Made by a program: the position numbers and the translations under genes. Under the pieces are notes generated by a model. That model had not been told where the DNA came from. It ran no database searches and saw only the letters and a list, made by a program, of their open reading frames with translations. A DNA stretch of 64,000 bases from JAAYAN01 sp964437215 (GTDB lineage Bacteria > Bacteroidota > Ignavibacteria > Ignavibacteriales > Melioribacteraceae), in contig CAYTFZ010000003.1 of the NCBI GenBank assembly GCA_964437215.1, forward strand, positions 1 through 64,000. The letters are read 5' to 3'. The number at the start of each line of letters is the position of its first letter. The stretch's first letter is position 1. Positions 26,422 to 33,490 of this stretch are shown one piece after another.

Positions 26422-27052
26422 CTTCGTTTAACCCGCCTTCGTTTTCTGCTATTTCTTCCATTTGATTAAGCATAATTTGTCTTTTCTGTTCTAAAAATTC
26501 TTCGTCTTTCATAATTTCTTCAATTTCTCTTGGTTTAGGCAGATCTGTAATTCTGTTAAGCCCGAAGTACTTTAAAAATTCGTCGGTTGTGCCGTAAAGC
26601 AGCGGACGCCCCATCGAATCAGCTCTGCCTTTAATTGTGATAAGATTTTTCTCGAGCAGTGTGTTGATGATGTAATCCGAATTCACTCCGCGTATTGTTT
26701 CAACCTCAGGTTTTGTTATCGGCTGTTTATATGCAATGATAGAAAGAGTTTCTACTGCTGCCTGACTCAAACGTCTCCGGCTGCTTTCGGAGGACAGATA
26801 CCCTATATAATTTGCATAACCTGCATCAGTGGCATATATAAATCCTTCTGCAATTCTCCTTATTCTGAAGGGCTGTTCTGTCTGTTCATAAACAGAATTT
26901 AATTCTTCAACAGCAGTTTCAACTTCCTGTACCGTAACAACAATATCTTCACCATCGATAGCTTTAATTGCTTTGATAAGCTCATTTGCCTTAATAGGTT
27001 CGTCTGTTGCAAAAATTAATGCACTTATAATTGATTTATAAATTTTATCCAT
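26405..27052 (-). CDS. scpB: Segregation and condensation protein B
   Basis: A 215-residue kleisin-partner protein of the SMC condensin complex. Two winged-helix domains are recognised by ISALIFATDEPIKANELIKA, PFRIRRIAEGFIYAT and LSQAAVETLSIIAYKQPITK, followed by EVETIRGVNSDYII and LYGTTDEFLKYFGL. The C-terminus is acidic. It overlaps scpA by eight bases, the usual scpA-scpB coupling. Confidence 0.95.
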   Translation of the reverse strand: MDKIYKSIISALIFATDEPIKANELIKAIKAIDGEDIVVTVQEVETAVEELNSVYEQTEQPFRIRRIAEGFIYATDAGYANYIGYLSSESSRRRLSQAAVETLSIIAYKQPITKPEVETIRGVNSDYIINTLLEKNLITIKGRADSMGRPLLYGTTDEFLKYFGLNRITDLPKPREIEEIMKDEEFLEQKRQIMLNQMEEIAENEGGLNEDESEN

Positions 27053-27773
27053 TTATCTCTGCGTTGTAAATTACAAAATCATTAAAATTTTCCGACTCCT
27101 TTATTCCGATTCTTCCCATTTTTACAAGTTCTAACATTGCAATAAATGTTACAATTATCCTTATTTTTTCTTTCATACTGCGAATAAGATTAATAAATAA
27201 AACTTGTGTTCCGTCAGCAACTTTGCTCATTAAATAATCAACTTGTTCTTCAATGGAAACATTAATTTTATTTATTTTATGAACAGGCTCGCTTTTCTTT
27301 TCTTCAAGAACTGTTTTAAAAGCTTTTATTAAGTCGAATATTGTTATATTTTTAAGTAAAGTTTCAAATTCAGGAGGATTCTCTTTAGGATCTTCCTTAT
27401 TATATCCTCTGAAATTTAATTTCATTGTGTCGGATTCAAGAAGAACAAGTTCTTCGGACATCTCTTTATAACGTTTATATTCAAGCAACGCCTTTACAAG
27501 CTCATCGCGCGGATCAATTTCTTCACCTTTCTCATTAATTTCGCGGGGCAAAAGCATTTTAACTTTTATCTGCATCAATGTTGAAGCCATTAGAATAAAA
27601 TCGCCGGCGATTTCCAGATCAAGCTGCTTTATAATATTCAGGTAATCAAAAAAATCCTTTGTGATTTTAGAAATCGGTATATCGTATATATCAATTTCGT
27701 CCCTTTTGATAAAAAACAAAAGTAAATCTAAAGGTCCTTCGAACTGCTGAAGTTTAATTTTGTAAATACTCAT
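27045..27773 (-). CDS. scpA: Segregation and condensation protein A
   Basis: A 242-residue kleisin that bridges SMC heads. The conserved start YKIKLQQFEGPLDLLLFFIK, the block DEIDIYDIPISKITKDFFDY, ILMASTLMQIKVKMLLP and the C-terminal winged helix (VTFIAMLELVKMGRIGIKES) are all present. It overlaps trpS by four bases (ATGA) and scpB by eight. The smc gene is not in this window. Confidence 0.95.
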   Translation of the reverse strand: MSIYKIKLQQFEGPLDLLLFFIKRDEIDIYDIPISKITKDFFDYLNIIKQLDLEIAGDFILMASTLMQIKVKMLLPREINEKGEEIDPRDELVKALLEYKRYKEMSEELVLLESDTMKLNFRGYNKEDPKENPPEFETLLKNITIFDLIKAFKTVLEEKKSEPVHKINKINVSIEEQVDYLMSKVADGTQVLFINLIRSMKEKIRIIVTFIAMLELVKMGRIGIKESENFNDFVIYNAEING

Positions 27774-28750
27774 CCGAATTTCATTTTCTGACGAACTTCT
27801 TCCATCGTCTGTTTTGCAACTGCTCTGGCTTTGGTTTCACCATCATTCAGCACATCCAAAACTTCGTTCCGGTTATTTTCGTAATAATTTCTTTTTTCAA
27901 GTATAGGTGCAAGAAATCTGTTTATGCCTGCAGAACATTTTGCTTTGCAATCAACACAGCCTAAAGCTCCAGAACGGCAGTTCTCTTCTATTTCGCCTAC
28001 TTCCGAAGGGTTGAATTTTTTCTGATATGTAAAAACAAGACATACTTCCGGTCTTCCGGGATCATTTTTCCGTAATTTCTGCGGATCTGTAACTGCTTTC
28101 CGTAGTTTCTGACCTACAATATCGGGACTATCGGATAGTAATATCGTATTATTTAGAGATTTACTCATCTTCGAGTTTCCGTCAAGTCCCTGAAGCCTTG
28201 AAAAGGTAGTTAACAATGGTTCAGGCTCAGGAAATACATTACCGTACTGCTGATTAAATTTCCTTGCAATTTCACGGGTAATTTCAACGTGAGGCACCTG
28301 GTCTTCACCAACTGGAACAGCATTGCCCTTATAAAGAAGAATATCTGCTGCCTGCAACACCGGATAACCGAGATGACCGAATATTACATTATCAATATTC
28401 AGTTCCCTTATCTGGTCTTTAACTGTAGGGTTACGTTCAAGTCTTGCTGTAGTTATTAACATAGTGTAAATAAGGAACAATTCCGTATGTTCTTTAATTT
28501 GAGATTGTCTGAAAAACGGACTTTTAACCGGATCGAGTCCTGTTGAAAGCCAGTCAATAATCATTTCAATTGTGTTATCGTAAATTCCTGAAGTATCAAG
28601 ACTTGTAGTAAGAACGTGGTAATCGGCAATCAAATGAAAACTGTCGTAATCGTTCTGAAGTTTAACCCAGTTTTCAAGCGCGCCAACATAATGTCCAATA
28701 TGCAGCTTGCCTGTAGGTCTCATTCCGCTTAAAATTCTTTTTCTACCCAT
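27770..28750 (-). CDS. trpS: Tryptophanyl-tRNA synthetase
   Basis: A 326-residue class I synthetase. The HIGH-type motif is GKLHIGHYVGALENW; DYHVLTT, GEDQVPHVEITREIA and the KMSKS motif GNSKMSKSLNNTI near residue 197 follow. A cysteine cluster, CRSGALGCVDCKAKC, lies in the C-terminal part, as in the cysteine-containing TrpS subgroup. It is the first gene of a trpS-scpA-scpB-pseudouridine synthase-lysS chain with overlapping ends. Confidence 0.97.
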   Translation of the reverse strand: MGRKRILSGMRPTGKLHIGHYVGALENWVKLQNDYDSFHLIADYHVLTTSLDTSGIYDNTIEMIIDWLSTGLDPVKSPFFRQSQIKEHTELFLIYTMLITTARLERNPTVKDQIRELNIDNVIFGHLGYPVLQAADILLYKGNAVPVGEDQVPHVEITREIARKFNQQYGNVFPEPEPLLTTFSRLQGLDGNSKMSKSLNNTILLSDSPDIVGQKLRKAVTDPQKLRKNDPGRPEVCLVFTYQKKFNPSEVGEIEENCRSGALGCVDCKAKCSAGINRFLAPILEKRNYYENNRNEVLDVLNDGETKARAVAKQTMEEVRQKMKFG

Positions 28751-28822
28751 ATATCCATAAAAATTATTAGTGATCTTAAAATAAAAAATTACAGATGGGA
28801 ATTTAATGAAAATAACTGATTT

Positions 28823-29248
28823 TTAAGAATGGAATAAATATTTTTTCCAAGATGAGTCCATTCTGCTGACGCTGTTTTTAATATACATAAGATGATCGGG
28901 TCTGTAAGGTTTGATTTTTAGTTGCATTTCAGCCTCTTCGGGAGTACGGTTGCCTTTTATATTATTGCATCTGGTACACGCTGTTATCAAATTTTCCCAA
29001 ATATCCTCTCCTCCTCTGGCCTTTGGAATAATATGATCAATTGTCAATGGTAAGTCGCCTCTTCCGCAATAACCGCATTTATGATTATCCCTTTTAAATA
29101 TATTTTTTCTGCTTAATAATATTTTTTTATAAGGAACATTAATATAATCTTTTAATCTTATTACACTCGGGCATTGCAATTCCTGACTGACAGAATGAAT
29201 TTTTAAAGAGTTTTTGGAATCTATTAATTCTGCTTTACGTAAATACAT
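28823..29248 (-). CDS. HNH endonuclease family protein (start uncertain)
   Basis: From the first in-frame ATG this encodes 141 residues. The HNH core is complete: CGYCG, LTIDHIIPKARGG, and CTRCNNIKGN with RTPEEAEM, giving two CxxC zinc pairs around the catalytic His. The same frame continues upstream without a stop and reads KVLLLNQSYEPLTVCNVKKA, a strand-helix segment expected at the N-terminus of this family, but it has no ATG, GTG or TTG before the next stop. The true gene is therefore longer; see the adjoining feature. Its cellular role is unknown. Confidence 0.85.
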   Translation of the reverse strand: MYLRKAELIDSKNSLKIHSVSQELQCPSVIRLKDYINVPYKKILLSRKNIFKRDNHKCGYCGRGDLPLTIDHIIPKARGGEDIWENLITACTRCNNIKGNRTPEEAEMQLKIKPYRPDHLMYIKNSVSRMDSSWKKYLFHS

Positions 29249-29368
29249 CAGAATAATTGCTTTTTTTACATTACAGACAGTAAGTGGTTCGTAGCTTTGG
29301 TTGAGAAGCAGGACTTTTGCATTTAATTTACCATTATTCGTACAGACTTGTTCGAAGACAACCTCCTT
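29249..29368 (-). other. Upstream extension of the HNH gene with strong Shine-Dalgarno and probable 1-base frame error
   Basis: In frame with the HNH gene, 29249-29319 encodes its conserved N-terminus. An ATG at 29322 is out of frame by one base across an A4 run (minus strand ATGCAAAAGTC). One extra A would give MQKVLLLNQSYEPL and a 166-residue protein, normal for the family. An AAGGAGG site at 29362-29368 lies further upstream, too far for that ATG. Possible explanations are a base lost in assembly, an unusual start codon, or a real frameshift. Confidence 0.55.
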
Positions 29369-29539
29369 TGAATAAATGAATTTAATGCGTAAATATAATT
29401 ATTTTTTTTATTACAAGTTATCCATTATTACCTTAATGATGTAGTGCCTTTTATAATAAAATATTTTGCTTAATCGATTTATGTATTTCATCTTGTAATA
29501 ATTCGGTTTTTGTTTTATATTTACACTCTAAATTTCAAT

Positions 29540-29613
29540 GCACCCGTAGCTCAATTGGATAGAGCATCTGACTACGGATCAGAAGGTTTGGGGTTCGACT
29601 CCCTACGGGTGTA
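29540..29613 (+). tRNA. tRNA-Arg (anticodon ACG)
   Basis: A 74-nt cloverleaf. Acceptor GCACCCG pairs with CGGGTGT (a G-U first pair), D arm GCTC/GAGC, anticodon stem TCTGA/TCAGA with loop CTACGGA (anticodon ACG), T arm TGGGG TTCGACT CCCTA, discriminator A. CCA is not encoded. A34 of this tRNA is the substrate of TadA, whose gene lies about 320 bp downstream. Confidence 0.96.
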
Positions 29614-29617
29614 CTTC

Positions 29618-29734
29618 TAATAATGAATAATTAAGAGTTAATAATTAAAAAGAGATTGGTAATAACTCCGATTTAATAGAATTTCGAAGAAATTCTACAA
29701 TAACTATTACTTATTCATTATTAATTTTTAATTA
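29618..29734. repeat. Short AT-rich palindromic repeat, copy A (after tRNA-Arg ACG)
   Basis: About 117 bp directly after the tRNA. Left end TAATGAATAATTAA, centre hairpin GAATTTCGAAGAAATTC at 29679-29695, right end ATTACTTATTCATTATTAAT. AATGAATAA at 29622-29630 is inverted as TTATTCATT at 29711-29719. It shares layout and central sequence with copy B. It resembles a non-coding MITE- or REP-like unit. Confidence 0.6.
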
Positions 29735-29741
29735 TGTTCCT

Positions 29742-29814
29742 GCGCCCGTGGCTCAATGGATAGAGCATCAGATTCCGGTTCTGAGGGTTGAAGGTTCGAG
29801 TCCTTCCGGGCGTA
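29742..29814 (+). tRNA. tRNA-Arg (anticodon CCG)
   Basis: A 73-nt cloverleaf. Acceptor GCGCCCG pairs with CGGGCGT (a G-U first pair), D arm GCTC/GAGC, anticodon stem TCAGA/TCTGA with loop TTCCGGT (anticodon CCG), T arm GAAGG TTCGAGT CCTTC, discriminator A. CCA is not encoded. It lies between the two repeat copies. Confidence 0.96.
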
Positions 29815-29821
29815 CTCCAGC

Positions 29822-29929
29822 TAATGAATAATTAAAATGGCAGTTAACAACTTGCTGTTTATTTAATTAGAATTTCGAAGAAATTCCTCAATAAATTCTT
29901 AATTATTACTTATTAACTTTTAATTGAAA
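29822..29929. repeat. Short AT-rich palindromic repeat, copy B (after tRNA-Arg CCG)
   Basis: About 108 bp following the second tRNA. Left end TAATGAATAATTAA, centre hairpin GAATTTCGAAGAAATTC at 29870-29886 identical to copy A, right part ATTACTTATTAACTTTTAAT. It runs into the start region of tadA. Confidence 0.6.
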
Positions 29930-29932
29930 TTT

Positions 29933-30391
29933 ATGCTATTCGATAAACTTCATTACGATTTTATGTTTGCCGCTCTTACTGAAGCCGAAAGAGCTTCCGA
30001 GCAGGAAGAAATACCTGTAGGAGCAGTTGTTGTACATAATAACAGAATTATCGGGAAAGGTTTTAATCAAGTTGAAAAATTAAAAGACCCGACTGCCCAT
30101 GCCGAAATGATAGCAATAACCGCCGCTTCAAACCATCTAAACGAAAAGTTTCTGCTTAATTGCGACATTTATGTTACTTTGGAACCTTGCGTTATGTGTA
30201 CCGGAGCAATTATAAATTCGAAAATTAGAAATCTATATTATTCTGTTCCCGATCCCAAAAGTGGAGCCTGCGGTTCTGTTTATAACATTCCTGAAGAAAA
30301 TAAGCTTAACCATAGAGTAAATGTTTTTCAAGGTATCTATTCTGAAGAAAGCCGGCATCTTCTGAAAGACTTTTTTTATAAAAAAAGATAA
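29933..30391 (+). CDS. tadA: tRNA-specific adenosine deaminase
   Basis: A 152-residue zinc deaminase that converts A34 to inosine in tRNA-Arg(ACG). The active site is complete: TAHAEMIAITAA (zinc His and proton-shuttle Glu) and TLEPCVMCTGAI (two zinc Cys). EIPVGAVVVHNNRIIGKGFN is the usual N-terminal strand. ATG 29933 is preferred over a TTG three codons earlier that lies in the repeat. It is preceded by the repeat copy B and followed by adk after 76 bp. Confidence 0.95.
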   Translation: MLFDKLHYDFMFAALTEAERASEQEEIPVGAVVVHNNRIIGKGFNQVEKLKDPTAHAEMIAITAASNHLNEKFLLNCDIYVTLEPCVMCTGAIINSKIRNLYYSVPDPKSGACGSVYNIPEENKLNHRVNVFQGIYSEESRHLLKDFFYKKR

Positions 30392-30467
30392 TACTCATAA
30401 TAAATTCTGAATATTCACTTAAAAAATTGTTAATTTTCGCTAATTAAATTAATATTATAGGATATTT

Positions 30468-31109
30468 ATGAAATTGGTAATTTTTGGAGCCCCGGGAGTC
30501 GGCAAGGGCACACAGGCAAAAATTCTTTCCGAAAAGCTTAAAATTGTTCATATCTCTACTGGAGACATTTTAAGGCAAGCAATTAAACAAGATTCGGAAA
30601 CAGGCAGAAATATAAAAAATATTATTGATAAAGGTCAGCTTGTTCCTGATGAAATAATGATAGAAATTGTTAAAGAAGCAATTACTTCTGAAAATTGTTC
30701 GAACGGATATATTTTAGACGGATTCCCAAGAACAGTAAATCAGGCGGTAATGCTCGACAGGCTTTTTATTAGCACAGGACAATCGATGCCGATAATAATT
30801 GATATTGCAGCAGATGACGAAGTGCTTATCAGCAGACTGACATCCCGAAGAACTTGTAATTCGTGCAAAAACATTGTAAGTCTTTCCGATATAAAAGAAA
30901 AAGATGTATGCCCTATATGTAACAGTGTTAACACACTTGAAAAAAGAAAAGATGACGATGAGGATGTAATAAGAAAGAGATTAAAAGTTTTTCACGAAAC
31001 AACTGCCCCTGTTATGGAATATTACAGCAAAAAAGGCAAAATAATTAAAGTAAACGGAATTCAACCAATCGAAAAGGTAAACGCTGATATATTAGAAGAA
31101 TTACATTAA
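30468..31109 (+). CDS. adk: Adenylate kinase
   Basis: A 213-residue long-form kinase interconverting ATP, AMP and ADP. The P-loop is FGAPGVGKGTQAK, the AMP site ISTGDILRQAI, and DGFPRTVNQA is the signature. The LID domain holds a four-cysteine zinc site, CNSCKNIV and VCPICNS, as in Gram-positive and many other adenylate kinases. AGGAT precedes the ATG. Its stop overlaps that of the convergent FtsE-like gene in a shared TTAA. Confidence 0.97.
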   Translation: MKLVIFGAPGVGKGTQAKILSEKLKIVHISTGDILRQAIKQDSETGRNIKNIIDKGQLVPDEIMIEIVKEAITSENCSNGYILDGFPRTVNQAVMLDRLFISTGQSMPIIIDIAADDEVLISRLTSRRTCNSCKNIVSLSDIKEKDVCPICNSVNTLEKRKDDDEDVIRKRLKVFHETTAPVMEYYSKKGKIIKVNGIQPIEKVNADILEELH

Positions 31110-31786
31110 ACAGTTTCTGATTTTTTTCGCACTTTTACTTCAACAGCTTTGCCGTCAGAAATCTTTATGATTTTTGTATCGAATTGTTTAACCAACTCAT
31201 AATTATGTGTTGCAAACAAAACTGAAGTGCCTCCGGAGTTAATCTTTTTAATAAGATTAAGGATTTCTTCGCTTGTTTCCGGATCAAGATTTCCTGTTGG
31301 TTCGTCGGCAAGTATCAATTTAGGTTCATTTATTATTGCTCTTGCAATAGCTACTCTTTGTTTTTCTCCGCCCGATAAATTTTGCGGCATCTGGTTCCTT
31401 TTATGAGATAAACCTACATCCGCAAGCGCATTAAGAATTTTCTTTTTTATATCGGTTTTCCTAACGCCTGTAACTTTTAAAACAAATTCCAGATTATCAT
31501 AAACATTCCGGTCTTCGAGTAAACGAAAATCTTGAAATACAATTCCAAGTTTTCTTCTTAAAAAAGGAATATCTTTTTGAGAAATATTATCTGAATTATG
31601 TCCGCATACTTCAATGTAGCCAGAAATAGGAAAAATATTCATATAAATTAATTGAAGGAGAGTACTTTTACCGGCTCCGCTCTTCCCTATCAAAAAAGAG
31701 AATTCTCCCTGCTTTAATTCGAAATTCAAATCGCTAAAAACCGGCTGCCCCGGATATGCAAATTCAACATGACTGGTAGTTAACAT
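31106..31786 (-). CDS. FtsE-like ABC transporter ATP-binding protein
   Basis: A 226-residue ATPase. Walker A is LIGKSGAGKSTLLQ, the Q-loop VFQDFRLLEDRNVYDN, the signature NLSGGEKQRVAIARA, Walker B LILADEPTGNLD and switch His ATHNYELV. The FQDFRLL block and the overall length are typical of FtsE, which with FtsX controls peptidoglycan hydrolases at division. No FtsX-like permease lies next to it. A MacB/LolD-type ATPase is the main alternative. AAAGGAT lies upstream of ATG 31786. Confidence 0.85.
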   Translation of the reverse strand: MLTTSHVEFAYPGQPVFSDLNFELKQGEFSFLIGKSGAGKSTLLQLIYMNIFPISGYIEVCGHNSDNISQKDIPFLRRKLGIVFQDFRLLEDRNVYDNLEFVLKVTGVRKTDIKKKILNALADVGLSHKRNQMPQNLSGGEKQRVAIARAIINEPKLILADEPTGNLDPETSEEILNLIKKINSGGTSVLFATHNYELVKQFDTKIIKISDGKAVEVKVRKKSETV

Positions 31787-31788
31787 TT

Positions 31789-32511
31789 TTATCCTTTTTT
31801 TATTACAAACTGAGCTCTGTCTATATCCGGGTTTGCGTCTTTAAAAGTAAATGCCCGGTAACAATTAGAAACATACAAAGATGTTTTGGAAACCGCATCA
31901 AAGAAAAATTCAAACGGATAAATTTTTTGTTTGTGAATTTCAGTAACTATATTGCCATTTTCAAGTATTATCTTAAATTTATTTGTATGAATTCGGTTTT
32001 TTTTATTAAAACTGCTATATTGAAAATATTTCATTCCTTCCGTAGTGCCTTTTCTGTTAAGTACTTTTGAATGGCGAAGACTGTTTTTATAAAGACTTAC
32101 ATCAAAAGTAAAAATTCCATCATCCGATAAAATCTGTTCAACTTCTTTAAACATCTTAATAATATCTTTTTTTCTTAAAAGATAGTTAACACTATCAAAA
32201 GTGGAAAAAATAAAATTATACTTTTCTTTAAAAGGAAGGTCACGCATATCGCAACATACTACGTTTTTATTTTGACATTCAATTTGTTTTAACATTGATA
32301 ATGAAATATCGCTTATTACCATTTCAGGAAATATCGGATGTAAATACTCCGAAACTAATCCGGTACCCGAAGCAAGTTCCAATATTTTAGGGATATCAAT
32401 GTTATTTGAGTCAATCAATTCACAGATATATTTAGTCCATTCCTTAAATGAAATGTCCCGCATAAGGTGTGAATAAATAACAGAAACGTAATTATATGGT
32501 TTAACCTGCAT
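31789..32511 (-). CDS. Class I SAM-dependent methyltransferase
   Basis: A 240-residue methyltransferase from ATG 32511; an in-frame TTG lies 24 bases upstream, deeper in pdxA. The SAM-binding motif I is ILELASGTGLVSEYL, motif II MVISDISLSMLKQ, and motif IV with its neighbourhood NFIFSTFDSVNYLL. The substrate is not evident; the family includes small-molecule and tRNA enzymes. It overlaps the pdxA end by 11 bp and leads into the FtsE-like gene two bases later. Confidence 0.85.
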   Translation of the reverse strand: MQVKPYNYVSVIYSHLMRDISFKEWTKYICELIDSNNIDIPKILELASGTGLVSEYLHPIFPEMVISDISLSMLKQIECQNKNVVCCDMRDLPFKEKYNFIFSTFDSVNYLLRKKDIIKMFKEVEQILSDDGIFTFDVSLYKNSLRHSKVLNRKGTTEGMKYFQYSSFNKKNRIHTNKFKIILENGNIVTEIHKQKIYPFEFFFDAVSKTSLYVSNCYRAFTFKDANPDIDRAQFVIKKG

Positions 32512-33490
32512 TTTTAATTTTCCGATTTTGTGCAATTATCACATTCCATTTAAATGCTTCAATTGTGCTTGAAGGATTAGCCTGCAATTTCCCGGAAATG
32601 TCAAATGCAGTTCCGTGATCGGGAGAAGTACGGACAATTGGAAGTCCCGCTGTAAAATTAACTCCTTTATCAAAATTAAGCATTTTAAAAGGTATTAAAA
32701 CCTGGTCGTGGTACATACCAACAACAGCATCATATTTAAGATGAAGACCTTTGCCGAAGAATGCATCTGGAACAAATGGTCCCTCAACAATTTCAGAAGG
32801 AAATGTTTTTATCACCGGTGCTATTATTTCCTCTTCTTCTTTTCCAAGTCTGCCGTTTTCACCGCCATGCGGATTTAATGAAAGCACTGCAATCTTGGGT
32901 TTTTTCATGGCTATATCTGTTTTTAAAGTGTTAACAACAAGATTGATTATCTTAAATAGTTTATTTTCTGTAATATTTGCCGGAATGTCTTTTAGAGGAA
33001 TATGAATTGTTGTAAGCGCAGCTTTCATATTGTCTGATAAAAACATCATACCATAATCATTTGTGTTACAAATATCTGCCAATATTTCAGTATGACCCGG
33101 AAAGTTAATTCCAGCCATTTCTAAAGATATTTTAGAAATTGGAGCCGTAACAATTCCATCTGTTTTTTTAGAAAGAGCTAATTTTGAAGCTAACTCAATT
33201 GCGGCTAATGATATTTTTCCGGAAATATCTGTAGGCATACCCGGATTAAATTGAGCATTTCCTAAATCGATAAGGTTCAAATGACCTGAAAGAAAAACAG
33301 GATTATCTATATTGCAATAATTAATAGGTATTCTAAAATCAAGAAGACTTCTATAATGTTCAAAAATGTTTTCGGGACAAATAAAAATTATTGAATATTT
33401 TTCACTGTTAAATACTTGCCTGATTGATTTCAAGCTTACTTCCGGACCAATTCCGTTTATGTCTCCGCATGTAAAAATAATATTAACCAT
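32501..33490 (-). CDS. pdxA: 4-hydroxythreonine-4-phosphate dehydrogenase
   Basis: A 329-residue pyridoxal-5-phosphate biosynthesis enzyme. Family motifs are TCGDINGIGPEVSLKS at the N-terminus, GHTEILADICN with a metal His, LNPHGGENGRLGKEE, and YHDQVLIPFKML near the C-terminus with another metal ligand. PDHGTAFDISG closes the site. Length is normal. Its start codon shares one base with the stop of the GWxTD gene. PdxA2-type paralogues act on other substrates, but this lineage copy is most likely biosynthetic. Confidence 0.94.
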   Translation of the reverse strand: MVNIIFTCGDINGIGPEVSLKSIRQVFNSEKYSIIFICPENIFEHYRSLLDFRIPINYCNIDNPVFLSGHLNLIDLGNAQFNPGMPTDISGKISLAAIELASKLALSKKTDGIVTAPISKISLEMAGINFPGHTEILADICNTNDYGMMFLSDNMKAALTTIHIPLKDIPANITENKLFKIINLVVNTLKTDIAMKKPKIAVLSLNPHGGENGRLGKEEEEIIAPVIKTFPSEIVEGPFVPDAFFGKGLHLKYDAVVGMYHDQVLIPFKMLNFDKGVNFTAGLPIVRTSPDHGTAFDISGKLQANPSSTIEAFKWNVIIAQNRKIKNAG

